A stretch of 64,000 nt of DNA from Cinclus cinclus (lineage: Eukaryota > Chordata > Aves > Passeriformes > Cinclidae). The stretch lies in NCBI RefSeq assembly GCF_963662255.1, contig NC_085059.1:14045234-14109233 (forward strand), in the 5' to 3' direction. Position 1 is the stretch's first letter; each line of letters begins with the position of its first letter. The notes beneath the pieces are model-generated. The model saw only the letters and a list, made by a program, of their open reading frames with translations. It did no database searches and was not told where the DNA came from. A program made the position numbers and the translations under genes. Below, in pieces: positions 1-12,000 of the stretch.

Positions 1-3000
1 TTGCAAGTAAATATGTTTCTGTTGCTAGAGAAAAGCATAGAAAGCGATGATGAATAAAGATGAAAAATAAGATGCCAACAGAGGAAGGGGGAAAAGCCAC
101 CAAAATGGGTACAAAGGGAAGAGGATATGGTAGAAAATACCAAAGATCCGGATGGGTAGTTTGAATGCTGGCTTTCCGCTAAAGAGAATTCTTCCATCTT
201 ACATCAGTAACGCCATTATTTGGCATTTAACCTCTCAGTTGTGACTCCATAACTGGGCATTCAGGTATTTCATAGCAATTTGCTCTATTCACTCACATAC
301 ATAAAGGCTTTTGCTGTGAAAGGCAAAGCCTTGTGCTCTTTTTCCAGAGCTCTGAATGCAACCAGGGGCTCTTCCCATGTACTGAATGCAGGCAGGTCAT
401 ACCATTAACATTTCCTTTCATATTATTAACTTAGTTCTAATACAAAAAGATGGATATCTTCACTGAGAAAAGTTGACCAAGTGTTGAAGAGGGGATTCTA
501 GGTAAAAAAAAACATGCAAGAATCAGCATGTGTCTAAAAAATGACAGGTAAACAACATCATGGTTCATAAATCCAGCTTCTTAACAGCCTTCAGATTTTT
601 ATATTTGATTAGGACAAGTAAGAATTATGGCATTTTAGATCTGTTACTTCACTGCTACAATATAGCAAAAATGTACACACTAGGAAGTATTAATGACTCA
701 ATGCTCCACAGCCCTGCATGCCTGAAATAAAGATTCAATGCACATTTTAAACTGCTGCAATCCTGACAGTTTATCAAATATCTAAATAATTTTAAGAGTC
801 ATCTAAACATAGTACACAAGCATCTTGGCTGGTGGCAGAGTTATATAGTAGTATCCAAAAGGCAAAAAGGAATGAGAAACTCTTCTCTCACTGTGGAAGT
901 CTTCCTATTAAATGCAGATATTTCCAGAAAGAAAGCTTCTGATAATATTCTGTTTCTTTCAAAGAACTTACTGCACTTTTGTCGAACAATGCATATTAAA
1001 GTAATTCTAAGGCCGCAAAGCCCTTACCTACAAATTGTGCCATCCCAGGATTAAAATTCCTGAATTCATCTCTGCTGTGGAAATACATAAGGGGAGATTT
1101 CAATTACCTTTTTACATAAAGGTCTTCTGGAAACCACTGAACTCCATTCCATGCAGAGGAAAGCAGGAATATTAATTGCCTCAATGCTTTTTGTATGGAG
1201 CTTTCACTGTAGTTTTAATGCTCAATAAACATCAAAGATTTATCTTTACTATCCAGCTGTGAAAGAAGATGCTCTTACATTCACTGGGTAGATGGAGAAC
1301 AGGCCATAAAACTTAAGGCTGAAATCATTAAAAATGCAATGATTTCAGAAGCACAATATGAGTGCTCCAAGTCCTCATTTTTCAGACTAACTGTCATTTT
1401 AAGCATATGCCATGTTCAGAGCAGCTATCCCACCAATCTCAACAGCCATGGAAGCCATCCTGCAGTTCAGATCCCTGCATCTGTACCCATGCAGACTGAA
1501 AATGCAGACCATAATTAGGCTCTGCCCTCCTATTTGGGATCCCTCTCCATCTCCCAGTTACTCCTTTCCTCCTCATTATTTCCCTTGCTTTACCATAACT
1601 GTGCTCTCCCCCCCGCCCGATTCCTTTCCTGCCTCCAAGTTGCATTGCCTTTGTCACATTTCCTGGGCACAGAAAGTGAGGGAGTGGTTAGGACTGAACC
1701 TTTCCTTGGTCACCTCTTCTGTAACGCCAGATACAAGAGATCCCACAAGCCACAACCCCTCTGTGCCTGCTCCCCCTCAGGATGGGTGATGTATGAGCCA
1801 TGCAGGATGAAGGATGTCCTTTACTACAAAGAACTTAGAAGTCAAAGAAGCCTCTACTGTGCAACGGTATACAGATATTTCAAGAGTATATCTTTACCAA
1901 ATTTAGCAATTTAAATAAAGCAAATGATTACCATCGGTCAGCCACAAAGACAACTCTCTACCAGAAGTTTCACATCCCTCTGTCAGTGCACAGAGGCACC
2001 AGGACCTCAAACCAGCTGTAAGTGCTGGTCAAATGGATCCAGTGGTCCCCCTGATGCCTCCCAGGCACACTCCCTGCTCCAGCCTTGGACGAGTGCATTC
2101 AGAGAGGAGATGGTGGGAGGTACTGAGGTTTTTAAAACCTGTCACAGCAAATACTTCTATCTTCAAATGTAAGGTGAGAAACGTTGTAGGACATTCACCT
2201 TCATAGTGTGGGACACACAATTGTGTGGGACAGGTTATTTGGCCCAGCTGAAAACTTAATCCACAGCATAAAAAGGCATTTTTGGTTTCTAGTTAATGAA
2301 CGAAAATTCACACTCAGAGTACAGTACATCTAATGTTGTGTTTTAAACAGTGGCTAATTTCTACTTAACCTGGTTGTCTCTGATAGCACTACTGTCCCAA
2401 ACTCAGCACTCAGTGTAGCATGGTGGGTCCTGAGATGTATGGAACTGTCATGGACAGGTAAAAGATTAATGGGAAGGGCTCTCTTTTGATTGATGAATCT
2501 GTGACCTTGAGCAACCAGAGCACTTGCACCAAGTATATCTGCCATGTGAGACAGACAAAATGAAAGAAGCTCATGTTACACTCTCAGATCTCATTAAGCA
2601 CCCAGACCAGAAACACCGATACTGGCACTGGCCATCTGCTCTGCTGTTTGCCTGGTTACAAGTCTGATAACATTTTCAGGGAGGAAAAGTTAATCAGATG
2701 TACACATGAGCAACAGCACTTCTGCACAGGAAATTCAGTGGAACATAACAGTTTCTAAAAAAGAAACCCCACATACCTGTTTTTACTTCATTCTGCTCTT
2801 CCAAACCACACAAGCTGGCAGTAAAAAAAAAAATATTGACATAAAAGGTTGTAATTTTAGGCTCTTCAGATTTTGCTGGTTTTTTATAAATAACCTGTAA
2901 AGTCATAATAAAGTTCAGTAACTTGAAATCTGCCAATTTGCTGCCATGTCCTCTTAATCTATATGATGGACAATAATACAAAACTATTTTTAATTACTTT

Positions 3001-4600
3001 TAAATCATTTTCTCTAATGTCCTTGTCCTCATTTGCTTATCTCAGTTATTTGAGAATTACAGTATTTTCTGCCATTTGTTCTCCACTTTCAGCGTTGAAG
3101 GTCTTTGCCAGTAGACCTTTCCATGTTTAATGTAATATTACCCCAGCGTCCATCCCTGAGGAATGAAGGTTCCCTGCAAGCATTTTTTGAGAGACTTATG
3201 ATCAACTGAATTTTCTTTGCTGAGCAGCAATTCCTGGAAAATCCTGCAACGTATTCAAAGACTTTCCTACTGCTTTTGGAGAATTAGCTCTGGGCAAAAT
3301 GATATAGTCTATTGAGGCCATATCTGACCCAGAAAGTATTAACTGAAGAATGTGCAGGACAGCTGCTTATCGGGAAGAAAAGACATGCAGTGCAGGAGAA
3401 TGACATGTAGAGCGGCTCGAGTTAGTTCTGAACGATTGTCAGCTCTCCAGAGCCAGCCAACACGGGGAAGCAGATACGGCATTCTGCCGGAGCCCATGCG
3501 TGTCCGTAATGGAGCAGGCTCGGATATCTTAGCACAGGACTGCACCATGTGGAGAGGAGATAGTTTATCATCCATGAGCATTTCAGATATACGATATGAT
3601 AAGGCTGAACAGAAATCTGAAGTATAGCAGGATTATTTCCAACCAAGTGTCAACCTTTCCCTGGAGGACGTTCTGTGAGCAGGTTTGGTCTGCAGCATGC
3701 CAGGGTCATGCTTTCCAAAGCATTTGCCTCGATGGGTTGGGGGTGGTGCTCCTCAGAAGCTGGTCCTGGTACCATCCTCTTTCACATTATGTTGAAAGAG
3801 AACGCCTCACTGCACAACAGTGTGAGTGCCATTTATTTCCAGCTACATATCCAGTTATAACTAAATGGAGGCCTCAGTTCCTATTCAGCTTCCCCAGATC
3901 AGAAACAGGGCTCTGTATCTGGGACAGTGTCTTTGTCTTCACAATTCCTTTGGATGAGGCGGTGTGTACTAAGTGCTCATTTGCTGCAGCATCATCAATG
4001 TTTCAGCATTTTAACTCTCCTGACAAAAATTGAAAAACTGACAAAATCCTTCATTTGGAAATAATTATTTAGAAATTTTGCTAATATTACACCATTGATG
4101 ACACTTTCCCACCATCATTTCACTTGGCATCTCGCATCATAAACTCTTCTTGTGCAGGGACAGTAATAGTAGCACTCAGTGAGGAAATACTTAATTTTTT
4201 CTAAATATCTTGGTTTGCATCCAATATTCAGTTCATGAAGAAAATGACGTGAGCTTCAACCTGAATTTCAGAAAGGTGCTGCTGGCGATTCTGGGGGACA
4301 TTTCACAATAAACATTGTTTCCGAGAAGGTCACAGTGAAAGATCCTCGGCACTGGCTTACCATTAAAGACACAAGCATGGAAGAAATGTTCTCTTTCCAA
4401 AAAGGCATCCGGCCTATCACCCGTACGGTATCTGACTCAGCTCATCCACTTTGAGGCCGAGCTCCCCACTTGGACTTTTGCAGGAGAATTTAAAAGTTCT
4501 TTTCCAAACAAGTGACTATTCCCATTCGCCTTCCTTGGGCTCCGGCTAGGACCCCTTGTCTGCTATGCACCATTTCGCACGGGTTTCGAGCCTTACACGG
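1..4600. other. 5' flank of CNOT6, no gene recognised
   Basis: This AT-rich stretch has stop codons throughout. Its longest frames (about 60-145 codons, for example at 1412-1914 and 3352-4033) overlap each other on both strands, lack recognisable domains and have no convincing exon structure. No transposon or RNA gene was recognised. It probably holds upstream regulatory DNA of CNOT6, but nothing in it can be named from sequence alone. Confidence 0.6.
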
Positions 4601-4805
4601 CAGCCCCCTCGTTACTTTCACCCACGTTTCCCCCCGCCGGGCTCCCGCGGCCGTACCCCCAAACACGCTCCCAGCTCCTCCCTCCGCATCCCCCCGCGGC
4701 TCCCCCGGCCCTGCCGCCCCCTCCCCGGCCTCCCTCCACGGCCGCGGAGCGTGCGCGCAGTGCGGGCAGCCTGGGCAGGTGGGGCGGAGAGCAGAGCGGA
4801 GCGGA

Positions 4806-4864
4806 GCGGAGGAGGAGGAAAGGAAGGAGGAGGAGGAGGAGGAGGAGGAGGAGGAGGAGGGGGG
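4806..4864 (+). repeat. GGA-rich microsatellite in the 5'UTR/promoter
   Basis: A run of GGA triplets with a few AAGG interruptions is followed by GGGG. It lies in or just before the likely first exon of CNOT6. Such purine-only tracts can form G-quadruplex or triplex structures; that is known of the sequence class and is not shown here. Confidence 0.85.
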
Positions 4865-4898
4865 CCGGCCTGCCCGCAGCCGCCGCCGCCAGGCCGCC

Positions 4899-4922
4899 AT
4901 GATGCTTGTTTGCTTTCAATGA
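4899..4922 (+). CDS. Upstream ORF in the CNOT6 5'UTR (7 codons)
   Basis: The sequence GCCGCCATGATG gives two adjacent start codons, the first in an essentially ideal Kozak context. The frame reads MMLVCFQ and stops at 4920-4922. If exon 1 is transcribed as inferred, scanning ribosomes would meet this strong uORF before the main ATG, which has only a moderate context (G at -3, C at +4). A further ATG at 4919-4921 overlaps the uORF stop and opens a longer frame that runs into the donor. Known uORFs of this kind lower translation of the main frame. That effect is inferred here. Confidence 0.45.
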   Translation: MMLVCFQ

Positions 4923-5099
4923 GTGTGAGGAGGAGGCGGGGGGGAGCCGCTCTCCCGTCCGGCCCGCGGCAGGAAACAAAGAGCCAGGCAGGCGGCGGAG
5001 CGAGGGCGGCGGGGGGACGGGGATGCTGCAGCCACAGGTAGGGGAGGCCCCGGCGCCCGGCCCGGAGCGGGGGGCTCTGGCCGGGGTGGGGGGAGTGCG

Positions 5100-5260
5100 C
5101 TGAGGGGGGGACCGGCGGTAGCACGGCGAGGGGGGGGAAACCTCCCGGGCTCGGCGGGGAGAAACCCCCGCACCGCGTCGTTTGGGGGTGTCGGGGGGAC
5201 CGAGGAACCTCTGGGCGTGGGGGGGGGTTCCTGGGGGGGGTGTGCTGGGCCTGGGCCGTC
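5100..5260 (+). other. G-run cluster, G-quadruplex candidate
   Basis: Just downstream of the exon 1 donor the plus strand has repeated runs of 3 to 9 Gs with short spacers, densest at 5183-5250. It fits the G3+N1-7 pattern several times over. The tract would lie in nascent RNA at the start of intron 1 and on the non-template DNA strand. Confidence 0.6.
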
Positions 5261-5929
5261 GCTGCTGCGGGGACGCCCGGGGGAGGCTCCGCGCCCGGGG
5301 AAGCGGCGAGGAACGGCGGCTCGCGAAGTGGGGGCGGCGGGGAGGGGGTTCCGCACCCCCGGGCCGAGCCCCGCGAGCGCCCACCGGCGAGCGGGAGGCA
5401 GGGAAGGAGGCTGGGAGGGAACCGGGCCGGGCGGCGCCGCGCAGGAGCCCGGCTCTGTTTGCATCGGTGGGGCAATTAAGAGAAATTAGTATAATGGCAT
5501 CTGGAAGCCTGAAGTTGTTTTTTTTGTTGTTGTTATTGTTGGTGCTGGTGGGTTTTGTTGTTTTTGTTGGTTTGGCTTTATTTTCCTCACCGTGCAATTG
5601 AGTTTAAAATAATTAAACAAAAGGCCGAGGGAAATGACATCAATCGGGGAACTGCCCGTCCACCCTCCACGCACGGCGCCCCGCGCCGCTGCCTCCCCGG
5701 AGGCCGATCCGCCTGGCTGGGCGCGCACCGAGGGGCGGCAGCGCTGCCTGTCAGCGGAGCGCTTCGCCTGCTCCGGAAGGAGCCGCGGCAGCTGCCTGCT
5801 CGCCCTCGCGTCCCTCCCCGCCCCGCCGGCAGCGGGAGCCGCGGCCGCGCCGGGGCCGGAGCGCCGCTCGCTCGTTCCGGCGGAGGGAGCGGCGGGGCGG
5901 GTGCGAGCCCTGAGCGGCAGCGGCGGCGG

Positions 5930-6026
5930 CCAATGCGGGGCCGCTGGGGCCGTGAGTGGCGGCGGCGGCGGCCAATGGGAAGGCGCGGGGGGCGGGCGCG
6001 CGAGGCCGCGGGACAGGCGCATGCAG
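5930..6026 (+). promoter_or_regulatory. CNOT6: Twin CCAAT boxes, GC box and NRF1-like site
   Basis: GGCCAAT occurs at 5928-5934 and again at 5970-5976, about 42 bp apart and in the same orientation. They are followed by a GC box (GGGGCGGG region, 5987-5996) and an NRF1-like GGCGCATGCAG at 6016-6026. This order and spacing resemble a TATA-less housekeeping core promoter firing towards plus, about 0.9 kb downstream of the inferred exon 1 donor. It could be an alternative CNOT6 start, or an enhancer-like part of the island. Confidence 0.45.
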
Positions 6027-9000
6027 GGATAAACAGAGGGAATTGGGGCGGGGGGCCCCGGGGTCGGGATCGCAGCGGCTCCCCCGTTGTTCCGTTACCG
6101 GGCGGGGCCCGAGCGGGGTCACTGCCTCGGCTGGGGCACGGGGAATGAGCTCCTGGGCCGCCTGCGGAACTGCATCGCGCGATGGAGCGGGCGGTGGGTA
6201 CCTCCCGCACCCCCCGGTCCCTCCTGGTGCTCAAAGGACAGCCTTTCCTCCTCCAGAATTTTACGGGGAGCGATAAGCCTGGGATCAGACAAGGCTTTAG
6301 GAAAGGAGATGTTTATTGCACCTGTCTCTGTCTTGGTGTCTGTGGTGAACACGTATTTTATTAGCAATTTTACCACAAACGTTAAAATTCATATGGAGCC
6401 TACTAGCTGTAGTCCTAGATTTGACTTGGTGATCTTGGAGGTCTTCTCCAACCCGATTCTGTGCTTCTTTGCTTTGTGTAATTTAAGAAGTATATTCAAA
6501 ACAAATGCAGTAAGCTAAAGGTTTTGTTGAGGTTTGTTTTGCTTTTTGTTTTTGTTTGTTTGTTTGTTTTTAATACAGCCATCTGTATTTCCAGAAATGC
6601 ATAGAAAATTGTATCACTGAAAGTAGAACTTCGTGGATGGGTATTTGCTTTGTAACTAGAGTTGCAGATTGCCTGTTTTTTTTGTTTGATTTCTGGGGCT
6701 TATTTTCATAATCTAGATTTCACCATAGTGGGTAACAAATTCAAAATCCAGGGGATTAAGAAATACCTGTGGTATTTGTCTGGCTTAAATACAGAGATGT
6801 GCATGTGTTGACTGGTAATTGTGTTGTATCTCGCATTTTTTTTTTCATTCTAGAGCAGGTCTCGTAATTGGGAATTTATCAACATTTCCACTGGGGTAAT
6901 TTTACAGGATTATCCGCCCTCTGTTCTTCCTGCTGGTTCATCTGGACTCTGTGGAGTTTGCTGCTAGCAATGGAGCCTTCTGTGGGGGTTTATTCATGCT
7001 ATTACTGAAACGGAGCCCTTCGCATTTGGATTAACTCTTTGTTCACTTTTCACCTGAATCGCTTGGATCAGCCCATGTTTAAAAAGGATCCTACCATGCA
7101 TCTCTTTTCTGTTTGCATTCTGAAGTTGAACTCTGAATACAGTCTCGTGTTCAGGCTGTTTACTGTGCTTGAATTTTAGAGGAAGAACTGAAATATAAAG
7201 ATAGATGAAACTGTAATACTGCATGGGCAGGTAAATACATTTGACATTTTATACATGAAGACTTGAAAACATCTTATGTAGGGTCACAAATTAAATGAGC
7301 ATGGTACCTTGTCAAGATGGGGCTGTGCTAGATATTAGGAAGACATTCTTTTAGCCAAGTGCGATGTTTGTGATGGAAATTTCAACTCTCTTTGAAATAG
7401 TTTTAAGTCTGAGCAAACTAAAAATTCTTTCCCAACATATGAACAAAGGAATCTATAGTTGAAAACATGGCTGTATAAACAAAAATGGTTCTGTTAATCT
7501 GTTACCAAAAAACTTAAATATTAGTGTTTGTAGTGCACTGTGCCATACTGCTTGGCTCACCACTGTGCCAGGAGTCCATGTGGTGAACCAGAATTCTTCC
7601 ATCCGCTTGTGCAGTTCCTGTTGCAGAGGCCCTGGTTTTGTTTGCTAGCAGACTGTTGAGTTTTAAGTTGTTATTATTATTATTTTATGATTTTGTCATG
7701 TCCTTTTGGCTGGACACTTGTATATGTGCAGTCTGACCATTATATCCCAGTCTTGAACTGGACCACATTAGGCAAAGAGTCTACACAGAATCTTTAGGAA
7801 TGAGGATGCCTTTCAGTCTTCAGAATTGAAGTGATGTGCAAGAATTACTTCTGTAGGGGTCTTATTTTTCAGGAAGTATATGTAGTATTGAAAGATTACA
7901 GTTGTGTATGGTGGGCTTCAAAAAGTTACCAGTGACCTACTCAACCACCAGATTTTAGTTCTAGTTGCATGAGGCAGTTGCATGCCCAATTGCATATAAA
8001 GTATCTGGAGTTTTCAATCCCTGTATCGAGGTCTTAGACTACTTCCCATGTCAAAATACTGACTTTACTGATTCCAGTCTAAATTTAGCCTTCTCCATGG
8101 TGTGATTTTTAAAGCTTTATGCATAAATTGCTCAAACTGAGTCACTGCAGGGTTTCATCTGTTTTGTTCCTTCTAAAGTGTTGGTGCTTCACACTTGGAA
8201 GTGTGATTATTGTACAATACCCTGCAAGATTATTAGCATTGTGTTAAATGACATAATTTATGTTCTTACATTGAAATTGGGTTGTACAAGTCCTCTCAAC
8301 AAGGGAGTCTTGGCATAAGCTTGGGGACCTGCAGTTGCAATTTCTACATGAAGCAATTTCTGCAGCTGACATCTTGAAGAGTTTACAAATGCTTAGGCAG
8401 GTCCCAAAGAAAAAGCTATTTAAATGCTTAACATGTACTTTTAGATGCTAATTGCACTTCCAAGATGGTGCTTGCTTTAAAAAAAAAAAAAGATTGGCAA
8501 CAACTCAGTTTTTCCTTTTGTAAGACTGCAACATGAATCCTTTCGTTAATGCCTTGGAGCCCTTTTTTCTAGTGTATGAATCAAGGAGGGACCAGGAGCA
8601 GTAAATATATAAAGTTGTTTATTTTAGAACTAAAATACTTGCTGTTAGTATTCCAATTTATGCTACAGTGGAGATCTGCAGGAAGAGATTTATTTGACTT
8701 TAGATTTTTTTTTTTAGACTGGGAATGCTGTTAGTTGCTCTATGGAGGCTGCCAACTCAACATTGTGATCACAGCCTGATGTTTGGATGGCTCTCTTGTG
8801 CATCTGAGTTCATGTTCCTGGTATGCAGCCTTTATTCTGAAAGTGAAGGGGCTCCCTACCTGAAGACCTCCCTGAAGTTTTGTTTCTGTTTTATAATACC
8901 AATATCTCCAAAGCATCCTTTGAGCTTCCCCCTTTCCTTAGCAAGGCAGCAGTTTCAATTGGAAGAGTGGGGATTTCCAGAACATGCTGTAGCAATTTGA

Positions 9001-12000
9001 GTGATGGATCCTGTCATGAGGGTGGAGCATCTTGCCGTGGTTAGGAGACCAGGAATATACAATAATGCCATATCCTGCAAGTTACAGATAATATGCAGCT
9101 TTATTGCTTGAGCTATTTTAGAGTGTACTGATGGGTGAGATGTGGATCCTGCACATTGATCTGACTTAAATGCTCCACAAAAGTATCTCTCTGCCTAGAT
9201 CTGTTTGCAGAGTCAGAGATCAGTTAAAAACTTGCTTCAGAGACAGATCTTTCATGTGATTTTTGCAACAGAGGCCATGTTTAGTCAACATCTAGAAAGA
9301 GGGAAGGCTTGAAATTAAACTAAAACACCACCATGATTGGCCATGTACCATGTGATGTGTATCACCTGTCAGAGCAAGGAAATGGCATCATAATGGCTGA
9401 ATATAAAAAGTATTGAGAAATTTTATGCCACATTCTGACCATTAGTACTTTTAAAATATTCTTTTAAAGAAGTTGCTACAGTTTTCACCCAACAGAGGAG
9501 CTTTTTGTGTCAAAGCAAAGGTCCTGTGGATTAAGAGGAATTTCAGTGCAGCATTAATAACAGTTCATGTGCAGAGTACTTTGAGGAATGAGAGCTTGTA
9601 GGGACTAATAATAATAGTAAGGAATCCTGTTTTGATGAGGAATATGATGAAAGATCCTCTGGAGATTTGCAAGGGCCAGTCATGGCACAGGTGCTTTCTG
9701 TAGTGGGAGCGGTGGACTAGATCACCTCATGATTTCTTCTGGTTTGGTAGGTCAGGATTTCTCTCTAGTGGCAGAATTTGGAAAGCTGCTACTTTGGTTG
9801 CTCATTAAATCCACATCATCTGTGTCAGTACAACTGTTGTCAGAGTAATGCTCAAAACCAGCCAGTGACATGGCTGAGTGGTGATACTTCAGTATTAAAA
9901 AAAACCAATCCCCACAACCTCTAAATCCCACTTTCTTTGCTGAGAATCATTGCTGGTTTCCAGTATTGTCTCACAAGCAGCTGCATCAAAACAATTGAGA
10001 GGTGCAGTGGAACATAGGGACAGGAAACAAGTCTTGAGTTGGCTTTGCTGCAGAAGACTGTGGTTGCAGAAAAACATTTTCAAGTTTGTTGGTTAAATTT
10101 GAAGTAAAACCAATCTGTGAATAATTTGTTTGCCGTCAGGATGTGGCTAGATGGGTAGAGCATCAACTGTGTGATGAGTGCTGTAACATCCTGACCTTCA
10201 CTTAGTTTAGCAACACTAATACTAACAAGAATTTAGGTATCTAGAAATTGTGTTTTAGGAAGACAGGGATTTTTGGATTTAGATCCTGACCTTTCTTGTC
10301 AAGCTCTAGTTCAGTTCTGTGGCAGGAATGCTGAAAATGAGCTCATGTCCAAACTTCGTGTAAAGTAGACAAGTTCTCTCTTTGTCCTTAGTTCTGTTGT
10401 AAGACTAAGAAATAGTGTTTTGTCTGGTGATTTTTTGTTTTCCCCCATGAAACAACAGTAATGTGGCAAGCATTCCACAGACACATAAAGGAAAAAGTGG
10501 TAAGGAACGTGTTGGTGCATGTGCCAGTATTTAGAATAGCCTACTGAGTTGGACCAAGATAAGTAATTTTGTACTAGGTCCCCTAAACAAGAATCAGTGT
10601 TCCATGTACTGTGAAGGATCATAACTAAATTGTCAAATATGATTGGATACAACCAGTGTAGTGGGAGTTGGTATTATATTAATGTTTAAGCGTGTAAAAC
10701 TATTCTCAGCTTTCTAGAGACATTTGTAGGTGAAGCTTTGAAGCCTTGGTCTTTCTGCCTATGTTTATAAAACCTGAAGCTAAATGTTTTACAACACAAC
10801 TCCTATTTTTTAAAGCTGGTCTTTTAAGTTCCATCTGTCTCGTACAGTATACAATTCTGTAATGCAATGCAATTTATTTCAATTCTTAAAATAATTAATG
10901 AACCTGACATCTCTTTAATATATTGGCATTTCAGAATACACTAACAGAATGTGCAAAAAAGCTGAATGCTGTGTGGTACTCATTAACTAGCCAATGTGAT
11001 TCCAGGGGTACCAGTTAAGGTCAGTCTTTGCTTTGCAATTTGGTTTTGTGTTAGTGTTTGTTTTGTATACAGCAGCCTTTTACTATAGTCATTAATTAGA
11101 TGCAATTTCTGATAATTAAGTATTCTAATCATCTGGACCATGTTTGCAACACTGAGAGCATTTGGACATTGTATTTCTAATGATTATATGTTGTGCAGGG
11201 TAAGGGGTGGGAATTTGAGGGGTTTTCTATCACGAGTCTGATAAAACATGTCTCCTTTGGAGATCTGTCAGGAGATGGAGCAGCCAAGGACCTCTGTTTT
11301 CAATTGTGCCTTTTGTACTCTGACCATTTTAGAGTTCTCTTCTGGACCTAACCTAGTTTTTGTAGCAACTGGACATGAAAGTGGCAATTGCTTCTTTGCA
11401 TTAGTGAAATGATGGTAAACAAGTTTTTCACACTGCGCAAGGTTTAGAGGATTGCACATACACCATTAAAATATGGGGCTGCACATTGCTTATCTGTGGG
11501 AAATTGTAATAAGCAGGGGTTGTATAGAAAAAGTAGAAGTTGGGAAAATTACATCCTCCCTATGCCTGCCACTGCCAGCTGGAACCAGCCAGTTTGTATT
11601 TCCATAAACAAGTAGTTATGAAGGACAAAGACACCTTAATTAAATTTGAAATACCTGCAGGTCAAAATTTAATATGCTCTTCTTAAAAATATGAAATTAC
11701 TGAGTTTTGAACTTAACAAAATTTAAAGCCTGTTCTGGTCAGTGCTCTCTGGTCTAATGGAGCCTTCCTGATTTGAAGACAGCAAGTAAATCCTTTGACA
11801 TTTATGGCCCAGTTTATCTGAACCAGGATGCTTTGCTTGAGTTTCAGGAGGGTTATGTTTCATTTTAGTCACCTTTGGCAAGATTAAGGGGGTTGCTGAA
11901 CTTTAACAGCATTATAGATTTTTAAAAGAATATTAAGGCATTTGTCAGGTTCTGAGTTTTCTCTAGTAGAAAATACATGTGCAAATTCAAATAACTCATC

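Larger units (their letters stand above)
4745..5037 (+). other. CNOT6: CNOT6 non-coding exon 1 (5'UTR); start approximate
   Basis: A strong donor, CAG|GTAGGG, lies after base 5037 within the CpG island, and the next plausible partner is the acceptor at 19343-19344 just before the CNOT6 start codon. The exon would contain the GGA tract and a short upstream ORF in a near-perfect Kozak context (4899-4922). No TATA box is visible and the transcription start cannot be fixed by reading. An alternative or additional first exon may start near 6040, below the CCAAT and NRF1-like cluster. A non-coding first exon followed by a second exon carrying the ATG almost at its 5' edge is consistent with CNOT6 in other vertebrates. 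Confidence 0.5.
4600..6260 (+). promoter_or_regulatory. CNOT6: CpG island promoter of CNOT6
   Basis: The sequence changes abruptly from AT-rich flank to very GC-rich, CpG-dense DNA with many GC boxes, and returns to AT-rich sequence after about 6260. The island holds a GGA-repeat tract (4806-4864), a conserved-looking 5'UTR with a strong splice donor after 5037, and a second promoter-like cluster at 5930-6026. It is interrupted at about 5480-5640 by an AT- and TTG-rich segment. It is the only large CpG island upstream of the CNOT6 coding exons, so it is inferred to be the CNOT6 promoter. Long open frames inside it, on both strands, come from base composition and are not genes. Confidence 0.8.

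Noticed and set aside
1412..1914. Frames of 125 and 126 codons on plus near 1.4-1.9 kb
   Set aside because: They overlap each other and a minus frame, with no splice support or domain.
3339..4033. Cluster of short frames on both strands
   Set aside because: Mutually overlapping, with no recognisable protein. The locally raised CpG was considered as an exon of a divergent gene but no signal supports it.
4593..5597. 334-codon and 285-codon minus-strand frames across the CpG island
   Set aside because: Pro/Arg/Gly/Ala-rich frames arise from extreme GC content and few stops. Several frames are open at once on both strands, and none contains a domain.
5486..6234. Further long frames on both strands at 5486-6234
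   Set aside because: Same composition artefact; the AT-rich interruption would encode poly-Asn, Lys or Leu stretches with no family resemblance.
9660..9760. GTGGACTAGATCACCTCATG as a CR1 remnant
   Set aside because: Only one short CR1-like phrase; the neighbouring blocks do not follow.
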